The position numbers and the translations under genes are program-made. A stretch of DNA of 64,000 nt from Russula earlei (taxonomy: Eukaryota > Basidiomycota > Agaricomycetes > Russulales > Russulaceae), in assembly GCA_025769875.1 (NCBI GenBank), contig JAGFNK010000272.1, positions 1 to 64,000 on the forward strand, given 5' to 3'. Position 1 is the first letter of the stretch. Each line of letters opens with the position of its first letter. A model generated the notes under the pieces. It did no database searches. It was not told the origin of the DNA and saw only the letters and a list, made by a program, of their open reading frames with translations. Positions 1 to 10,870 of this stretch are shown here, piece after piece.

Positions 1-66
1 CAATATATCGAGAAATGCTTGAGATATGGCAGTTCAAAATTTTGCACTCAGATTGCACCCAAAATT

Positions 67-889
67 TGTCAAGACACGTACTGCTGATCACTGAGGACTC
101 AGGAGCAGGTGGGCAAGGGTTGGAACAGATGGTACGCAGTAAGCAGCGTTGAACAAGAGGATGAGCCAAATAACTAAGAGGTACCAGATGGGGACTGGTA
201 CATGTTGCAAGAGGCAGAGGCAAAGACTGGAGGCCAGTGCAGTGAGGGGGCTTTAGACAAGGTGGTCATTGAAGAGTACCTTGGAGGCGAGGGGAATCTT
301 TAAACTGAGCGGTTGCAGGGGAGTACCCAGGAAGATGAGAGTATCACAAATGGACAGTCTGACAACTGCCATGCTTCATTGGGGCTTATATACAGTGTAC
401 AGGGTCAATTAAAAGAACTGGGACTGTTCTAGACCCTTTGGTACCATCCAATAGGACTACAGAGGCATAAACTTGCTTGTGTCAAGTTTCAGGCTTACTG
501 AGTGCATTACTGATCATTGTGGAGCAATGACATCATTATGATGTCACTGTGGAGCACTTAGTGAGCTTATGAGGTCACTGTGGAGTCACTCAGTCAGCCA
601 TGATGTCATTGGAGCCTTGATGACGTCAGATGAGTTATGCAACAGTTTCTAAGAGTTGTGCCACTGTTTCGGTTCTTGGTGGCTGGGTGACCATGTGGCT
701 GCCACACAATGATTACCCGATTAGGAACTGGTGCCTGGTCATATTATAGTGCCTTTGAAATAGCGATATCTTGTACTGCAGGAGGGGTAGCCCAGAAAAT
801 GGAAGGGAGTTGGCAATGCAAAGTGAGAGAGGTCTCTCTTGAGTGAAATAGGACAATCTACGGCCAGGACCTGGCCTTGGTTCATAACA
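67..889 (-). mobile_element. Solo LTR, family A, copy 1
   Basis: On the minus strand it begins TGTTATGAACC and ends GTGTCTTGACA, the TG...CA form of an LTR. It is flanked by the exact 5-bp duplication AAATT (62-66 and 890-894). A TATA-like TATATAAG lies inside on the minus strand near 390. A second copy in opposite orientation lies at 5136-5965, so at first sight the pair looks like terminal inverted repeats of one big element; the private target duplication argues against that. This copy has lost many CpGs that the other copy keeps. Confidence 0.85.
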
Positions 890-912
890 AAATTCAAAAC
901 TTCAAGAACTAA

Positions 913-1464
913 GGCCCCTTTTACCAACTGAGAATTCTTGAATCTTGAACTTGAACGTGGATTTCAGATTTCCGGGAGTGACAGGAATGACAGGTGTGAT
1001 GTAAGTGACATAATAAACTAATATGAGTCCATTTCAAATATGAGTTATTTTCTGGTGTGATTTGCCAGGTTTACATGTGATACTGTAAAATATTGTTTCT
1101 AACCCTTCCTTCCACTCCTTCCAAGTGGGGTATTGCAAGCATGTCATAAGGCAGAATATGTGTCACCAATGTGTGGGTGCACATCTTTGTGCAAATTTTG
1201 TATGTGCAGCTCTTGGTGAAAATGGGGCTGCAAGCACCCAGATGTTGAGCTCGAGTTGGACTGCTCGACTCCGAGTTTGACGCTGACACATCATGTGTAA
1301 CCCCAAATATGTGAATATGCAAATGACAACAAAAAAATTGCATATTAATTTATTATGTACATCATATCACTTACATCACTCCTGTCACTCCTGTCACTCC
1401 CAGAAAATCCCAAAATCCAAGTTCAAGTTCAAGATTCAAGAATTCTCGGTTGGTAAAAGGGGCC
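913..1464. mobile_element. PIF/Harbinger-like MITE (552 bp)
   Basis: Both ends carry a long imperfect inverted repeat of about 140 bp. The left end begins GGCCCCTTTTACCAAC and the right end is its complement, ending GTTGGTAAAAGGGGCC. The flanks show the 3-bp duplication TAA (910-912 and 1465-1467), typical of PIF/Harbinger elements. No transposase is visible inside, so it is non-autonomous. It interrupts the first unit of the surrounding tandem repeat. Confidence 0.75.
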
Positions 1465-1850
1465 TAAGAATCAGACCCCAAATTTTGGGCTGCACCTAGA
1501 CACAGTACATGAGATCCCACCATTGAAGTTTCAAGTCAATCAATTGAGAAACAGTTGAGATATGGCAGTTCACAAATTTGCACTCATGTCAGCACCTGAA
1601 AATTGACATTTCAAGAACTGCATATTAGGCTCCCATACTTTAGCTGCACCTATATACACTATATAAGGTTCTACTCTCAAAGTTTCAAGGCAATCTATTC
1701 AGAAACTGTTGAGATAAAGCAGTTTCAATTTTCAATTTCGCACTTGAAATGACATCCAAAAATGGCAAGTGCAAGGTCATGTGAAAATGACAGTAATGAA
1801 TCAAGTATCATTCTGGGCTTCAAGTTGAGGCCACAATGCATGTTTTCATC

Positions 1851-2295
1851 TGGGCAGGCACAACTTCAACAGTTCTTGATCTATAAAGTACCATATCCAA
1901 TAGCTCAGGAAACTACATCCTACTAGAAACACCTAGAATGAACTAGAGTGTACTAGAATGAACCTAATATAGTGATTCTAGTCACTTCTAGTCACTGATG
2001 TACTGTGTGGTGCCAGAAAAGGCAGTTCCTAACCTTCAACTTTAGCGCTTTGTTGTGTGGATCCAACCACTGTACCTCTCCCCCACTATGACACCACATG
2101 ACTTTTTGAAAACTGGCCCAAAGTAAGCCAATGTTATCAGTAGATAAGATAAACAAGTGATGTAGAATGTACGAAAGAAGAAGAAAGGAAATGTCACAAT
2201 CAAATTTCAAAGGTCATGTGCTTTGAGTGGGTCTTGTGCAGTAGAACATTGTGTTGATTGTTGACTTCTCCCACATTGATGGTGTGGCTCCCTCC
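1851..2295. other. Stretch without a gene
   Basis: AT-rich, CpG-poor sequence downstream of the MULE transposase remnant. It contains short repeats of the type TACTAGAATGAAC near 1930-1960. I see no coding signal. Confidence 0.4.
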
Positions 2296-5112
2296 TCATC
2301 CTCTTCTCCTTGCATAGACATGCCTGAGCCAAGTGAAGGAATGATGCTCCTTCCTGCTGCAGTAAGTTGAGCATCCTTTGGTCTCGGAATTGGACCTGGT
2401 ACTGCAGCCCTTTAGCAAATTGGTGATTGTCTCAATCTCGCCTTCCATCACCTCCTTGAAAGTTAATCCATCACACTTGTTTGTTTCAATGAACTTTCCC
2501 TCATCATCATCATCATCACCAACATCATCCATTCCAACTACATCATCTTCATTGCTCCCATCGGTCCTCATTATTGATGCTTCGGCCTGGTCATCATTGG
2601 ACAGCTGTTTTAATGTCTTGTGTTTCCAGAATGGCATGCTTCATGCTTGTTTTGCTTCAAGGAAAATATTGGTGGGACACGTTGGACATTCTGGATAGGG
2701 TGTTTACAGATGAGAAAGCAGCTGACGACAAATGCCAGGCAGGTACAAGTCCATTTCTCAGTATTTGGTCTGTATGCATCATTGATGGGAAGGGTGATTT
2801 GTCATTTCTCCAGTGCTCGCCATTCTTTCTTGAGATCACGCCACCATGAAGGACAGTTCATGGTAGCGGCCTGTGTCCACCAGCAAGCGGTCAAGTTCTG
2901 ATAGTAGTAGGATACCAACTTTGTGAGAATGATCCAAACAAGAAGGTTGCAGCATTGCAAATGGAACTGGTGAAGGAAGTCATGCTTGATTCATCGCCAA
3001 CTAGGTACGTGCTCAGTTCATCTTTGTCTTTCAGGAATGGTGACTCACTGGCTCTCTAGTATCATTGTTGTCTTCAAGATGGGGATAAGGTCATGCGCAG
3101 AAGAGGCCCACAGTTCCCAATGTCCTTTCCAATACCAGTTCTCCCACAGGTAAGCCCACACTTCTGCCAGTTCATGTGTCACACAGAAATCATATATTTT
3201 TCAAACAGCCCATCATCGAATTGCTCCTTGATCAGGTGCTGCATATCCAGGGATGCTTGGATGCACACAATAGTGCTTCTCCATCATTGTGATGATTGTT
3301 TCACAACATTTGGCAAGCAGAAGGTACATCGGCCTGTCTTGCCCTCTCTTTGCTCATTGATGTTTCTTTATTGATCGCTTTTTCTTCAGACCCTGGGTTT
3401 GTTGTCATCAGCGGAGCTGGTTCAAGGTGAAGCTTGAACCCAGTGCCCTGAATAATCATGTCACCAGCTGATGTGTTCCATCCAGGGCCTGCATTCTCTT
3501 TGTTGGTTGATGTACTACTGATGGGAGTATGTGCCTGCATCCACTGCATAGCTGGCACCTTGATCATGATGCAGTTGACAGTGTCCCTCAGTGGAACTGG
3601 TGGTGCAAGCTGTGTGGTGGGTGGCTGAACAACAATGTCTATTGGTAGACCTCCTTTGTAACCATCTAGATCAACCTTGGTTCCTGGGGGAAGAATCCAT
3701 CATCGATGAAGTCAAACTCCTGGCATGCTCGTTTGATGTTATATGGCATTGTTGCTAACTTGGCTTTGGTCAGTCACATTCATACAGCTCTCCGCAAATG
3801 CCACCAGCAGAGACTGATTTTTGCATCCCAGACTTCCTTTAAGCATCCAATCTCAGCCATGTCCTTGTCAACATGCGTAAAAATGGGGTTGATGCCATAT
3901 CAATCTCAAGTGCACTTTGCCCATGCAGCCAGTGCATTTGTCCGCTTTCCTTGGTCAATGGCGGCTGCAGTAGATATAAGGCAGTATGACAATGGGAAGC
4001 CTGCATTATTGTGTTCAGCCATCAAATTATAGAGTTCAAGGTGTGTGGTGTTTGTATTGTCTGCTGGTAATACATCAGACTTTTGTTTTGTTAACATGTT
4101 TTTGACTTACAGGTTGCATCCATTCCAATTTCAACAATATGGTCTTTCAGAGGTGTCACAATCTTTTTTATGCCCCATGTGATGATCTCCATGTTCTCAG
4201 GAATGCCACTAACATCAAAGAGATCTGCTTCCTCAGGATACTCCGCAAGAAGTTTTCTTGCTGAGGGTAATTGCAACTTGTCACATTGCCAAATACTTGG
4301 GCTGAGCTCCCTCCAAGCCTTGCATATTTGCTTACTTGTGACTTGTGGATAACTGGCTTGAACCCTAGATGCCATTGCAGATGGCGTCAACCACTTTACC
4401 TGCTCTTCAATCATCTTCAATGCCTCGGATGGCATGGAGACATCAAGGTAAAGGACGTGTTTCATGTGATGCTGAAGGATTATCATGACGTGAAGAGGTC
4501 CGGCCTTCTTTTGTATGCAGGTGATAACGAGGTGGCTTTGACATGGGTATCTCTTCATCCTGATGTGATCAAGATGCTTGACACCTGGTTTGCATGATGG
4601 CTTTGCCTTCTTCTTATGGGCTTCATCTTGGCTACACCAGAAGCGAGTTCAGTGGCCACTTTTCATAACCTTGTTATCCTTGACACTGGATGTACTACAG
4701 TTAGACTCTCTCATTTGTATATTTCTCATGGACTCACATAAAACGGTATCCTGTTAGTTGCCACACCTCTTGAGCAACCATCATGACATGTTGTTTAGGA
4801 GATATAAGAGGGTCTTCTTTGACCGGGTATGTCCCATGAAAGTCAACATAGTTGCTGGCACTACATCTTGCCCTCAGCAAGTCAAAGAGGTCTTCTGCCT
4901 CACAAAAGTTTTCTCCAACCTGCAGTTAATGAAATTTTGGGCTTTGTATCCATGGATTCTTATTTGTTCCTCACCGTCACATCCCCCTCATCATCAGATT
5001 CAGAGCCTGAGCCATCTACACCTTCTGATGTTCTCCTGCCATCCTCTCTTACACGGTGGGCAGGCCTTTCACCTGGTTCTGGGGCATGCTCCCATGTGCA
5101 TTTCTGTCCCAT
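2296..5112 (-). pseudogene. Degenerate Mutator-like (MULE) transposase
   Basis: Read on the minus strand, this is a recognisable DDE transposase of the fungal MULE type, broken by in-frame stops. The likely start is the ATG at 5112, followed by an acidic Ser/Asp-rich N-terminus. Conserved pieces include MKRYPCQSHLVI near 4550, the first catalytic Asp in GMDAT (near 4112), AEHNNAGFPLSY near 3990, HVDKDMAEIG (second Asp, near 3865), LCWWHLRRAV near 3810, and a late Glu in ILES (near 3060). The codon after DAT is split by a plausible 50-bp intron (4061-4110) that restores the usual Tyr-Asn-Thr-Asn. Stops lie just before HVDKD and after RRAV, so the gene is dead. No MULE terminal repeat was found; the inverted sequences on either side are solo LTRs. 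Confidence 0.75.
4061..4110 (-). other. Intron in the MULE transposase remnant
   Basis: On the minus strand the donor is GTAAGT and the acceptor is CAGCAG; the intron is 50 bp. Splicing joins GATGCAACCT to ACAATACAAAC and gives Asp-Ala-Thr-Tyr-Asn-Thr-Asn around the first catalytic Asp. Without splicing the frame stops a few codons later. Confidence 0.6.
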
Positions 5113-5135
5113 AAGGGCCTGTTTTACTCTTTTTC

Positions 5136-5965
5136 TGTTACAAACCAAGGCCAAGTCCTGGCCAAGGATTGTCCTATTTTACTCAAGAAAGACCTCTCTC
5201 ACTTTGCATTGCCGACTCCCTTCCATTTTATGGGCTATCCCTCCTGTGGTACAAGATATTGCTATTGCAAAGGCACTCTAACACGACCAGGCACCGGTTT
5301 TCCTAATCGGGTAATCATCGCGTGGCAGCCACATGGCCACCCAGCCACCATGGACCCGAAACAGCGGCACAAACTCTTAGAAACTGTTGCATAAATCATC
5401 TGACGTCATCAAGGCTCCAATGACATCATGGCTGACTGAGCGACTCCACAGTGACCTCATAGGCTCACTAAGCGCCCCACAGTGACATCATAATGATGTC
5501 ATCGCTCCACAATGATCAGTAATGCGCTCAGTAAGCCTGAAACTTGGCATAAGCAAGTTTATGCCTCTGTAGTCCTATTGGATGGTACCAAAGAGTCTAG
5601 AATAGTCCCAGTGCTTTGTAATCGACCCTGTACACTGTATATAAGCCCCAATGAAGCATGGCAGTCGTCAGACTGTCCATTTGTGATACTCTCCACTTCC
5701 TGGGTACTCCCCTGCGACTGCTCAGTCTAAAGCCTTCCCTCGTCTTCAAGGTACTCTTCAACGACCGCCTTGTTTAAAGTCCCTCGCTGCACTGGCCTCT
5801 ACTCTTCGCCTCTGCCTCTTGCAACACATACCAGTCCCCCATCTGGTATCTTCTAGTCGTTTGGCTCGTCCTCCTGTTCAACGCCGTTTACGCCGCGTAC
5901 CATCTGCTCCGACCCCTGCCCACCTGCTCCTGAGTCCTTAGTGATCAGCAGTACGTGTCTTGACA
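5136..5965 (+). mobile_element. Solo LTR, family A, copy 2
   Basis: It begins TGTTACAAACC and ends GTGTCTTGACA, and aligns end to end with the reverse complement of 67-889. A TATA-like TATATAAG lies near 5639. No target duplication is seen (left flank TTTTC, right flank TCTGA), so it may derive from recombination between two insertions, or the duplication has decayed. CpGs are clearly better preserved than in copy 1. Confidence 0.75.
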
Positions 5966-6618
5966 TCTGAGGCATAGTCATGGACTGGCTGCCCAGGGTC
6001 GAGGTCAGGACAACAGCAATGCTACCCATAACCTCTGGTGCGTCTGGGAAAATGATGGCGTTACATATAAGATGGGGCATGTTTGCAAACTACACACCAC
6101 CAACAAGCTGGGCCACTGTAACATTTCAGTCATCGCTAGGCTGGAGGGAGTGGGCAACAAAACTTGGTTAGAGTAAAGGAAAGCGCAAAGAGAGGAGCTC
6201 ACATCAATGTATGCCCAACTTGGTACTCATGTCCCCTCCAGAAAGGTCTACATGTGCTCAATGGGAAGAGGCAGGAAAGTGAAGTGTGAGACAGTACCTT
6301 GAAGGGTTCATGAGCTTTGCGCTCTGAACATAATTTGTTAACCTGCTTATGCCGCATTTCATCCTCAAACTCGTGCTCACGAACCCTGCTATAATCTTCA
6401 AATGCAAGCAAGATGTCTAGGCCAGGAAGCTGCCTTAGTTCCTCATCACTTTGGCACTCTTCTGATTCTAGCACAAGAGCATGCACGCTGTGTAAATGTA
6501 GCGGTGCTATTGGCAGAGAGGGAAGTTGTTGCACAAGTGCAGTGAAAACACTAACACTTGAATTAGAAGGTCCAGTTAGGGGAAGGATATTATGCATGGT
6601 TGATAGCGTCGTCGAACA
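5966..6618 (-). repeat. Repeated coding-like remnant of unknown origin
   Basis: The minus strand has an open stretch containing LPGLDILLAFEDYSRVREHE and KQVNKLCSERKAHEPFK that looks like real protein sequence, but I do not recognise the family. Part of it (6435-6618) is repeated at 7662-7837. A solo LTR at 6619 splits the unit. It could be a captured host gene fragment or the remains of an element. Confidence 0.35.
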
Positions 6619-7582
6619 TGTCATGAACCATTCTCCAGAGAGGGCCCTTGAAGGACCCTTCCTTATGAGAGGAAACCCAGTCCCTATGGTGTCACCCTGT
6701 TCACATGGACAAAAGGGGTGAGTAGAGGTGTCCACAATATCACACCCACATTGTCGCGCAAGCGATTCTCGGCACAATCGACATACAGCAAGCCCCACTT
6801 AATGGCAACCCTTTTAGCAATAAAAGACAGTATTATAGCCTCCCTAAGGACCCTTTAGGACGACTCTAAGTGCCCTACAAAAGGCACTAACACAATACTA
6901 AAGACCCTACAACACATTATTAGACTAACTCTAATAACTATAGAACGAACTATAAAGCAATACTAAGGACCTTAATAGAAGTATTAGGGTCAACTCTAAG
7001 GACCCTAATAGAACTATATAAGGGGCCTTATAGACAACTCTATTCCTTGAACCAAACTACAAGTCCCCAACTGACCAGCCCTAAATTAACTAACAGCAAA
7101 TGAATCAGGTGCTTTGCACGTGCACTAGAGCAGTGAACACCTGGACAGTAGAGGCTCTTACTCATCATTTGGAGCCCTCTTACTCAGCAGCTTACTGAGC
7201 ATGACTGAGCATGCTCAGTAAGCGTACTCCAACTTCTTACTCATCCATCTATTGTGCTTGATAACAAGGTTATGACTTGTTCCCTATTTAGCAGTCCTCT
7301 TGTAGTATATAAGCACTCAATAAAGTAACGGACAGTCTTCAGACTGTCCATTTGTTTACAGCACTCTCCATCTCTGGGATACTCCTTTAAGGACCGTCCC
7401 CTTGTGACCACCCTGGCTTCTTCCCTGCATACCTGCTTGACTTTACCAGTAACCATACCTCTTTGGTACTTGTTACTGCTCTGGACTCTATTACTTGCCC
7501 ACACCATCTTGGACGTCTATCAACTCATCTTTGAATTAACCCCTCACTCTTGAACTGGATTGTTCAACAGTGAGTCTTGACA
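6619..7582 (+). mobile_element. Solo LTR, family B, copy 1 (964 bp)
   Basis: It begins TGTCATGAACC and ends AGTCTTGACA, with the 5-bp duplication GAACA on both sides (6614-6618 and 7583-7587). A TATA-like TATATAAG lies near 7309, followed by a stretch shared with family A (CAGACTGTCCATTTG). The paralogous sequence around 7822-7850 runs straight through the insertion point and acts as an empty site. A second copy in reverse orientation lies at 47818-49663. Confidence 0.85.
7190..7222. repeat. Perfect short inverted repeat inside LTR family B
   Basis: The arms CTTACTGAGCATG and CATGCTCAGTAAG flank a short spacer and would form a strong hairpin. The other family B copy keeps it near 48173-48204, so it belongs to the LTR and is not a chance palindrome. 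Confidence 0.6.
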
Positions 7583-7588
7583 GAACAT

Positions 7589-7910
7589 GTTTGGGTTAAG
7601 AAAACTGGAGGCAGGTAGAGTTTTAGTGAGAAGGAGAGGGGAGGAGAGGATGAGAGCATGCCTTAGTTCTCCATCACTTTGGCACTCTTCCGATTCTAGC
7701 ACACACTGCATAAATGTAGCAGCACTATTGGCGGCAAGGGAAGTTGTTGTGTGAGTGCAGTGAAAACACTAACACTTGAATTAGAAGGTCCATTTAGGGG
7801 AAGGATATTATGCATGGTTGATAGTGTTGTCAAACACGTTTGGGTTAAGAAAACTGGAGGCAGGTAGAGTTTTAGTGAGAAGGAGAGGGGAGGAGAGGAT
7901 GAGAGCATGC
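7589..7910. repeat. 73-bp direct repeats enclosing a duplicated segment
   Basis: Bases 7589-7661 and 7838-7910 are nearly identical (from GTTTGGGTTAAG to GAGAGCATGC). The segment between them resembles 6435-6618. The arrangement fits a segmental tandem duplication that predates the LTR inserted at 6619. Confidence 0.7.
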
Positions 7911-8134
7911 GTGAATGATGTGCCAGATACTGCTGACACAGCTACAGTTTGGTTGCCATCAGTCCAGTCTGGTTTGATCTGCAGTCCATTTTCGGTCCAA
8001 TGGACCGGACTTTCAAACAGTATGCAGGATGATTTTGTGTAACCAAATAGGTCCTCACTATCGGCCCACATTTGTCACATGACCACATCTTTGTAAGCTA
8101 CCATATATGGAAATGTCATAGTGGGGGAGAGGTG
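7911..8134. other. Repeat-derived flank without a gene
   Basis: The minus strand is open for about 85 codons in this area, but the reading is not recognisable and belongs to the duplicated unit around 7.6-7.9 kb. Nothing else is seen before the stop codon of the next gene at 8135. Confidence 0.35.
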
Positions 8135-8515
8135 TCAGAGCTTGTGGATCCCAGGATGAGGGATCTGAGCCATCCAATTCTCACGGCTCTCATTGGGGTT
8201 CCAGTCGTTTGGAGCAGGAATCCCCTCCATGTGATCCCCGTTCTCATCATAGCCCTCGTAGCGCCTGGGATGGGGGGAAGGAAAATAGCCCAGCCACCGA
8301 GGCGGTTTCCTAGTAGCTTGAACACGTTGATGCTCTGCAAGCCAGGGGGGAATAAGAGGCAGCTCGTTCAAAAGCTTTCTACCAAAAAAAGTAAATTAAG
8401 GGATGTAATAGAACTTGGGGGAGTGGGCGCACGTAAGCGGCATTTTAAGAAGCGAGAAGGACGGGGCGACGCCCATGGTGAGGCAGATAAAGGCGACGAT
8501 AGCGGACCTGCGCAT
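8135..8515 (-). CDS. Small two-exon protein with hydrophobic N-terminus (108 aa)
   Basis: Proposed exons on the minus strand are 8515-8433 and 8378-8135, separated by a 54-bp intron with donor GTGCGC and acceptor GGTAG, phase 2. The product starts MRRSAIVAFICLTMG, a basic residue pair followed by a hydrophobic run that could be a signal peptide, a membrane anchor or a mitochondrial presequence. The C-terminal 80 residues are rich in Pro, Trp, Asn and Glu, including PRWLGYFPSPHPRRYEG. I do not recognise a family. The exon join gives one unbroken frame, and base composition is like the host genes and unlike the decayed repeats to the left. It could be a small secreted protein or a small mitochondrial membrane subunit. 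Confidence 0.5.
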
Positions 8516-9244
8516 TGTAATTATGGTGGATTGAAAATGAAAGTCGGAAAGCGGTGGAGGAAATGCTGTTGGTAACCAGTACCAAATTGCGAAACAAAGA
8601 GGAGCGCTGCTGGAGGGCATTAGAAATCCAGGCATTGGCTCTTATACTCCCTGGTGAGCCCGCTCCTGTACGTGGCCAACAGCGAATCTCCGAAGAGGGA
8701 TCCACTTAATCACATCATGATCTATCAGTAGTTTGATAGATTGATATTTCCGGGCTTGCAGGCTTGAGAGCCGTGAACGCAACATGAGCACGCTCTAGTC
8801 AACTCAGTGGCCAGGTTGGCTCCGTTCTTCCTCTTCGTCTCTCCTGTCCTTCCTACTGCTCCTTCCCCGGTCCCAAGCTACCTCTGTGCCCAACGTGCCG
8901 GTTCTCTCAAGTTTCCACTCGCTTTTTCCCATGTGACACGAGTTCCGTGTGTATTTGTCATTTGCATTTTCATTCTTGCGGGTTCTCTCTCATCCTCTCA
9001 CCCCTCCTATCCCTCGAGCAACTTCCCATCACCCTCGAGTAGCTCACTGCATGGCCATCACAATGTCCATGCCCCCCCCCCCCCCAATTCTTGCCCCTCG
9101 CCTAGTGAAACTTGTCCGGAGACACGCAAGTGAGTTCGTAAGGCTGATGGACTCAAGAATAGAATAGATGAAATGAGATGAGAGAGGAGCGAGAAACCCA
9201 GCGGGCACGCATGAGACGACGTTTGCGTGCTTGCATTCGTTCAG
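8516..9244. other. Intergenic stretch with poly-C tract
   Basis: No gene is seen. It should hold the promoter of the small minus-strand gene. A run of 14 C lies at 9072-9085, and pyrimidine-rich sequence fills 8815-9115. Confidence 0.4.
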
Positions 9245-10870
9245 TCAGATCCACTCGGGCACATGAAAAGAAGGGAACAAGAGGGCCACGTTCTGTATTC
9301 GAGATATCTTTTTATATACAGGAGAAGAGCCAAGGGACAGGAAAGGCCTGAAAGACAGGCAGGCATATGAAAGGAAATCCAAGTCAGTGGAAGGGGTCAG
9401 ACCGGACGACATGAGGCATCGAGGCGTCGTCCAGTCGCTGCAATGGCACGTGGCGATCGGTGGTGGCGAGCTCTTGAGAACGTGGTCGAGCAATGTGAGG
9501 GAGGTGACGCGAGGGCAAACTGGAGGTGACAGGACTACGATCGGGGCCCAAGTAAGCGAATTCCGCGGTCAACCACAATCCGCAATACATCCCGCCCAGG
9601 GGCATGAAAATTTTGGCTCAGTCTTGTGTATAAAATACTATATTGGTTAGTAATTCGAATTATTTGCTTTGTCCGTTCGCACACCACAATTTTGACGGTC
9701 CTCCCCATCAAACTGGCTAGAGTGGAGTTTTCAGCTGTATGCACGTGTGGTGTTGTCGTAGCTGCAGCTGTCCAGAGGTCCTCCATTGTGCAAGAAGAAA
9801 GTGAGCTTGCGACTGACAAACCAAGCAGGCTTGAACTGCTGGCGACGAAAAGGGGGATGATGGAGTGCTCGAGGTCATCGTATGCTGGTGCGTGTGGCAA
9901 GGAGGCAGGACTGGGTGGCATGAGCATTGAAGCGCCAGTAGATGAGAGAGGCACGGCGTGAAAATGTGTGTGCTCCACTCTGTCGTCGTGCGTCACATAG
10001 CTGCTGCTGCAGTCGCGGACGCGCTATCGGCTTTGTCGCATTGAGTGGTGAGCTCTGTGGACGGCAGCGTAGCATTGTCGACGGAGGTGGAGGGTGTGGT
10101 CGGCAGCAAGGACCGCTGGTGCGTTGCTCGTGCCAGCGCCTTGCGATGGCTATGAAGGGGCTTCCTCCACTGCAGGTGGCGATGGCATGTGTGAGTGCAC
10201 GAGTGGAAGGGGAGACAATGTGAAACATCGCATGCAGCATGCTGCTGGCGTCAGCGGCATCTCCTTGGTTGGCGGTGTGGTGGCAGCATCTGCTCCTCTG
10301 TGGCGGCGCCTGGCTGGGCTCAGGTATGGACCTTCTTGGTCTCCTCGGATGGCAACGGTGCTGCGATACTGCTGTCGCGCGAAACTAGAACCATGGTGGC
10401 GGCTGGCACTGGCTGAGGGTGAGGCGACAGCGGTGAGTGAGGTTGAACCTGAGGTGACTGGAGATGGCGCAGAGGAGGCGGCAGATGGAGCAGGTATGAT
10501 GATTGAGGCAGGCGCTCATGACGTGGGGGCGACTATGCGATGGGGACTGAGATGGCGACAGTGAGCAACAAGGAGGCGGCGGCGGTCGGCAAGACTGTGA
10601 CTGGAGAGGACGAAGCGAAGGTAGTGGGGGGCGAGGCTGAGATGGCGAGAGGGCCAGAAATTGAGGTGGTGGGGTGGCGAAGCTGGAACTGAGGCAGCTT
10701 GGGGTGATAATAAAGCCGAGACAGCTGCTAGCAGGGCTGTGACTCCGGCAGTGACGTCGGAACGGTGGGCAAGGCTGAGGACTGAGATGACGGAGAGACG
10801 GAGGCGATGGCTGGGAACGCCCCCAGCCTCCTTTGACTCGCCACGATTTGCAGTTTCTGCACGCGCATAG
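9245..10870 (-). repeat. CpG-rich relative of the 52-53 kb retroelement segment
   Basis: This stretch is recognisably similar, in the same orientation, to about 52250-53600. Both share TTTTTATATACAGGAGA (here near 9309), ATGAAA..GAATCC.., and a Gly/Val-coding stretch around GGACCTTCTTGGTCT (here near 10330). The minus-strand frames are Ser/Pro/Ala-rich like the tail of the gag-like protein at 52914-54863, but the conserved gag core is missing. Unlike the 52-kb copy, CpGs are abundant. It is best read as a truncated, diverged copy of the same retroelement family. Confidence 0.5.

Larger units (their letters stand above)
1..1850. repeat. ~154-bp tandem repeat, first unit split by two insertions
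   Basis: Two adjacent direct repeat units begin near 1537 and 1691, each containing the words GAGATATGGCAG or GAGATAAAGCAG, then TTTGCACTC or TTTCGCACTTG, and ending near GCTGCACCTA. Bases 1-66 are the start of a third unit. Its continuation is found at 895-912 and 1468-1500 once the solo LTR (67-889) and the MITE (913-1464) are removed; the sequence then reads through collinearly with the second unit (TTCAAGAACT..., then GCTGCACCTA). I do not know which element the repeat belongs to. It may be the subterminal repeat of an old transposon. Confidence 0.65.

Noticed and set aside
67..5965. A 5.9-kb MULE with 830-bp terminal inverted repeats
   Set aside because: The left repeat has its own exact 5-bp duplication (AAATT) and TG...CA ends, so it is a solo LTR; the right repeat is another copy of the same LTR family. 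The transposase remnant between them has no demonstrable ends of its own.
7190..7222. CRISPR-like or attachment-site palindrome
   Set aside because: The palindrome is part of a eukaryotic LTR family (also at 48173-48204), with no array or integrase context.
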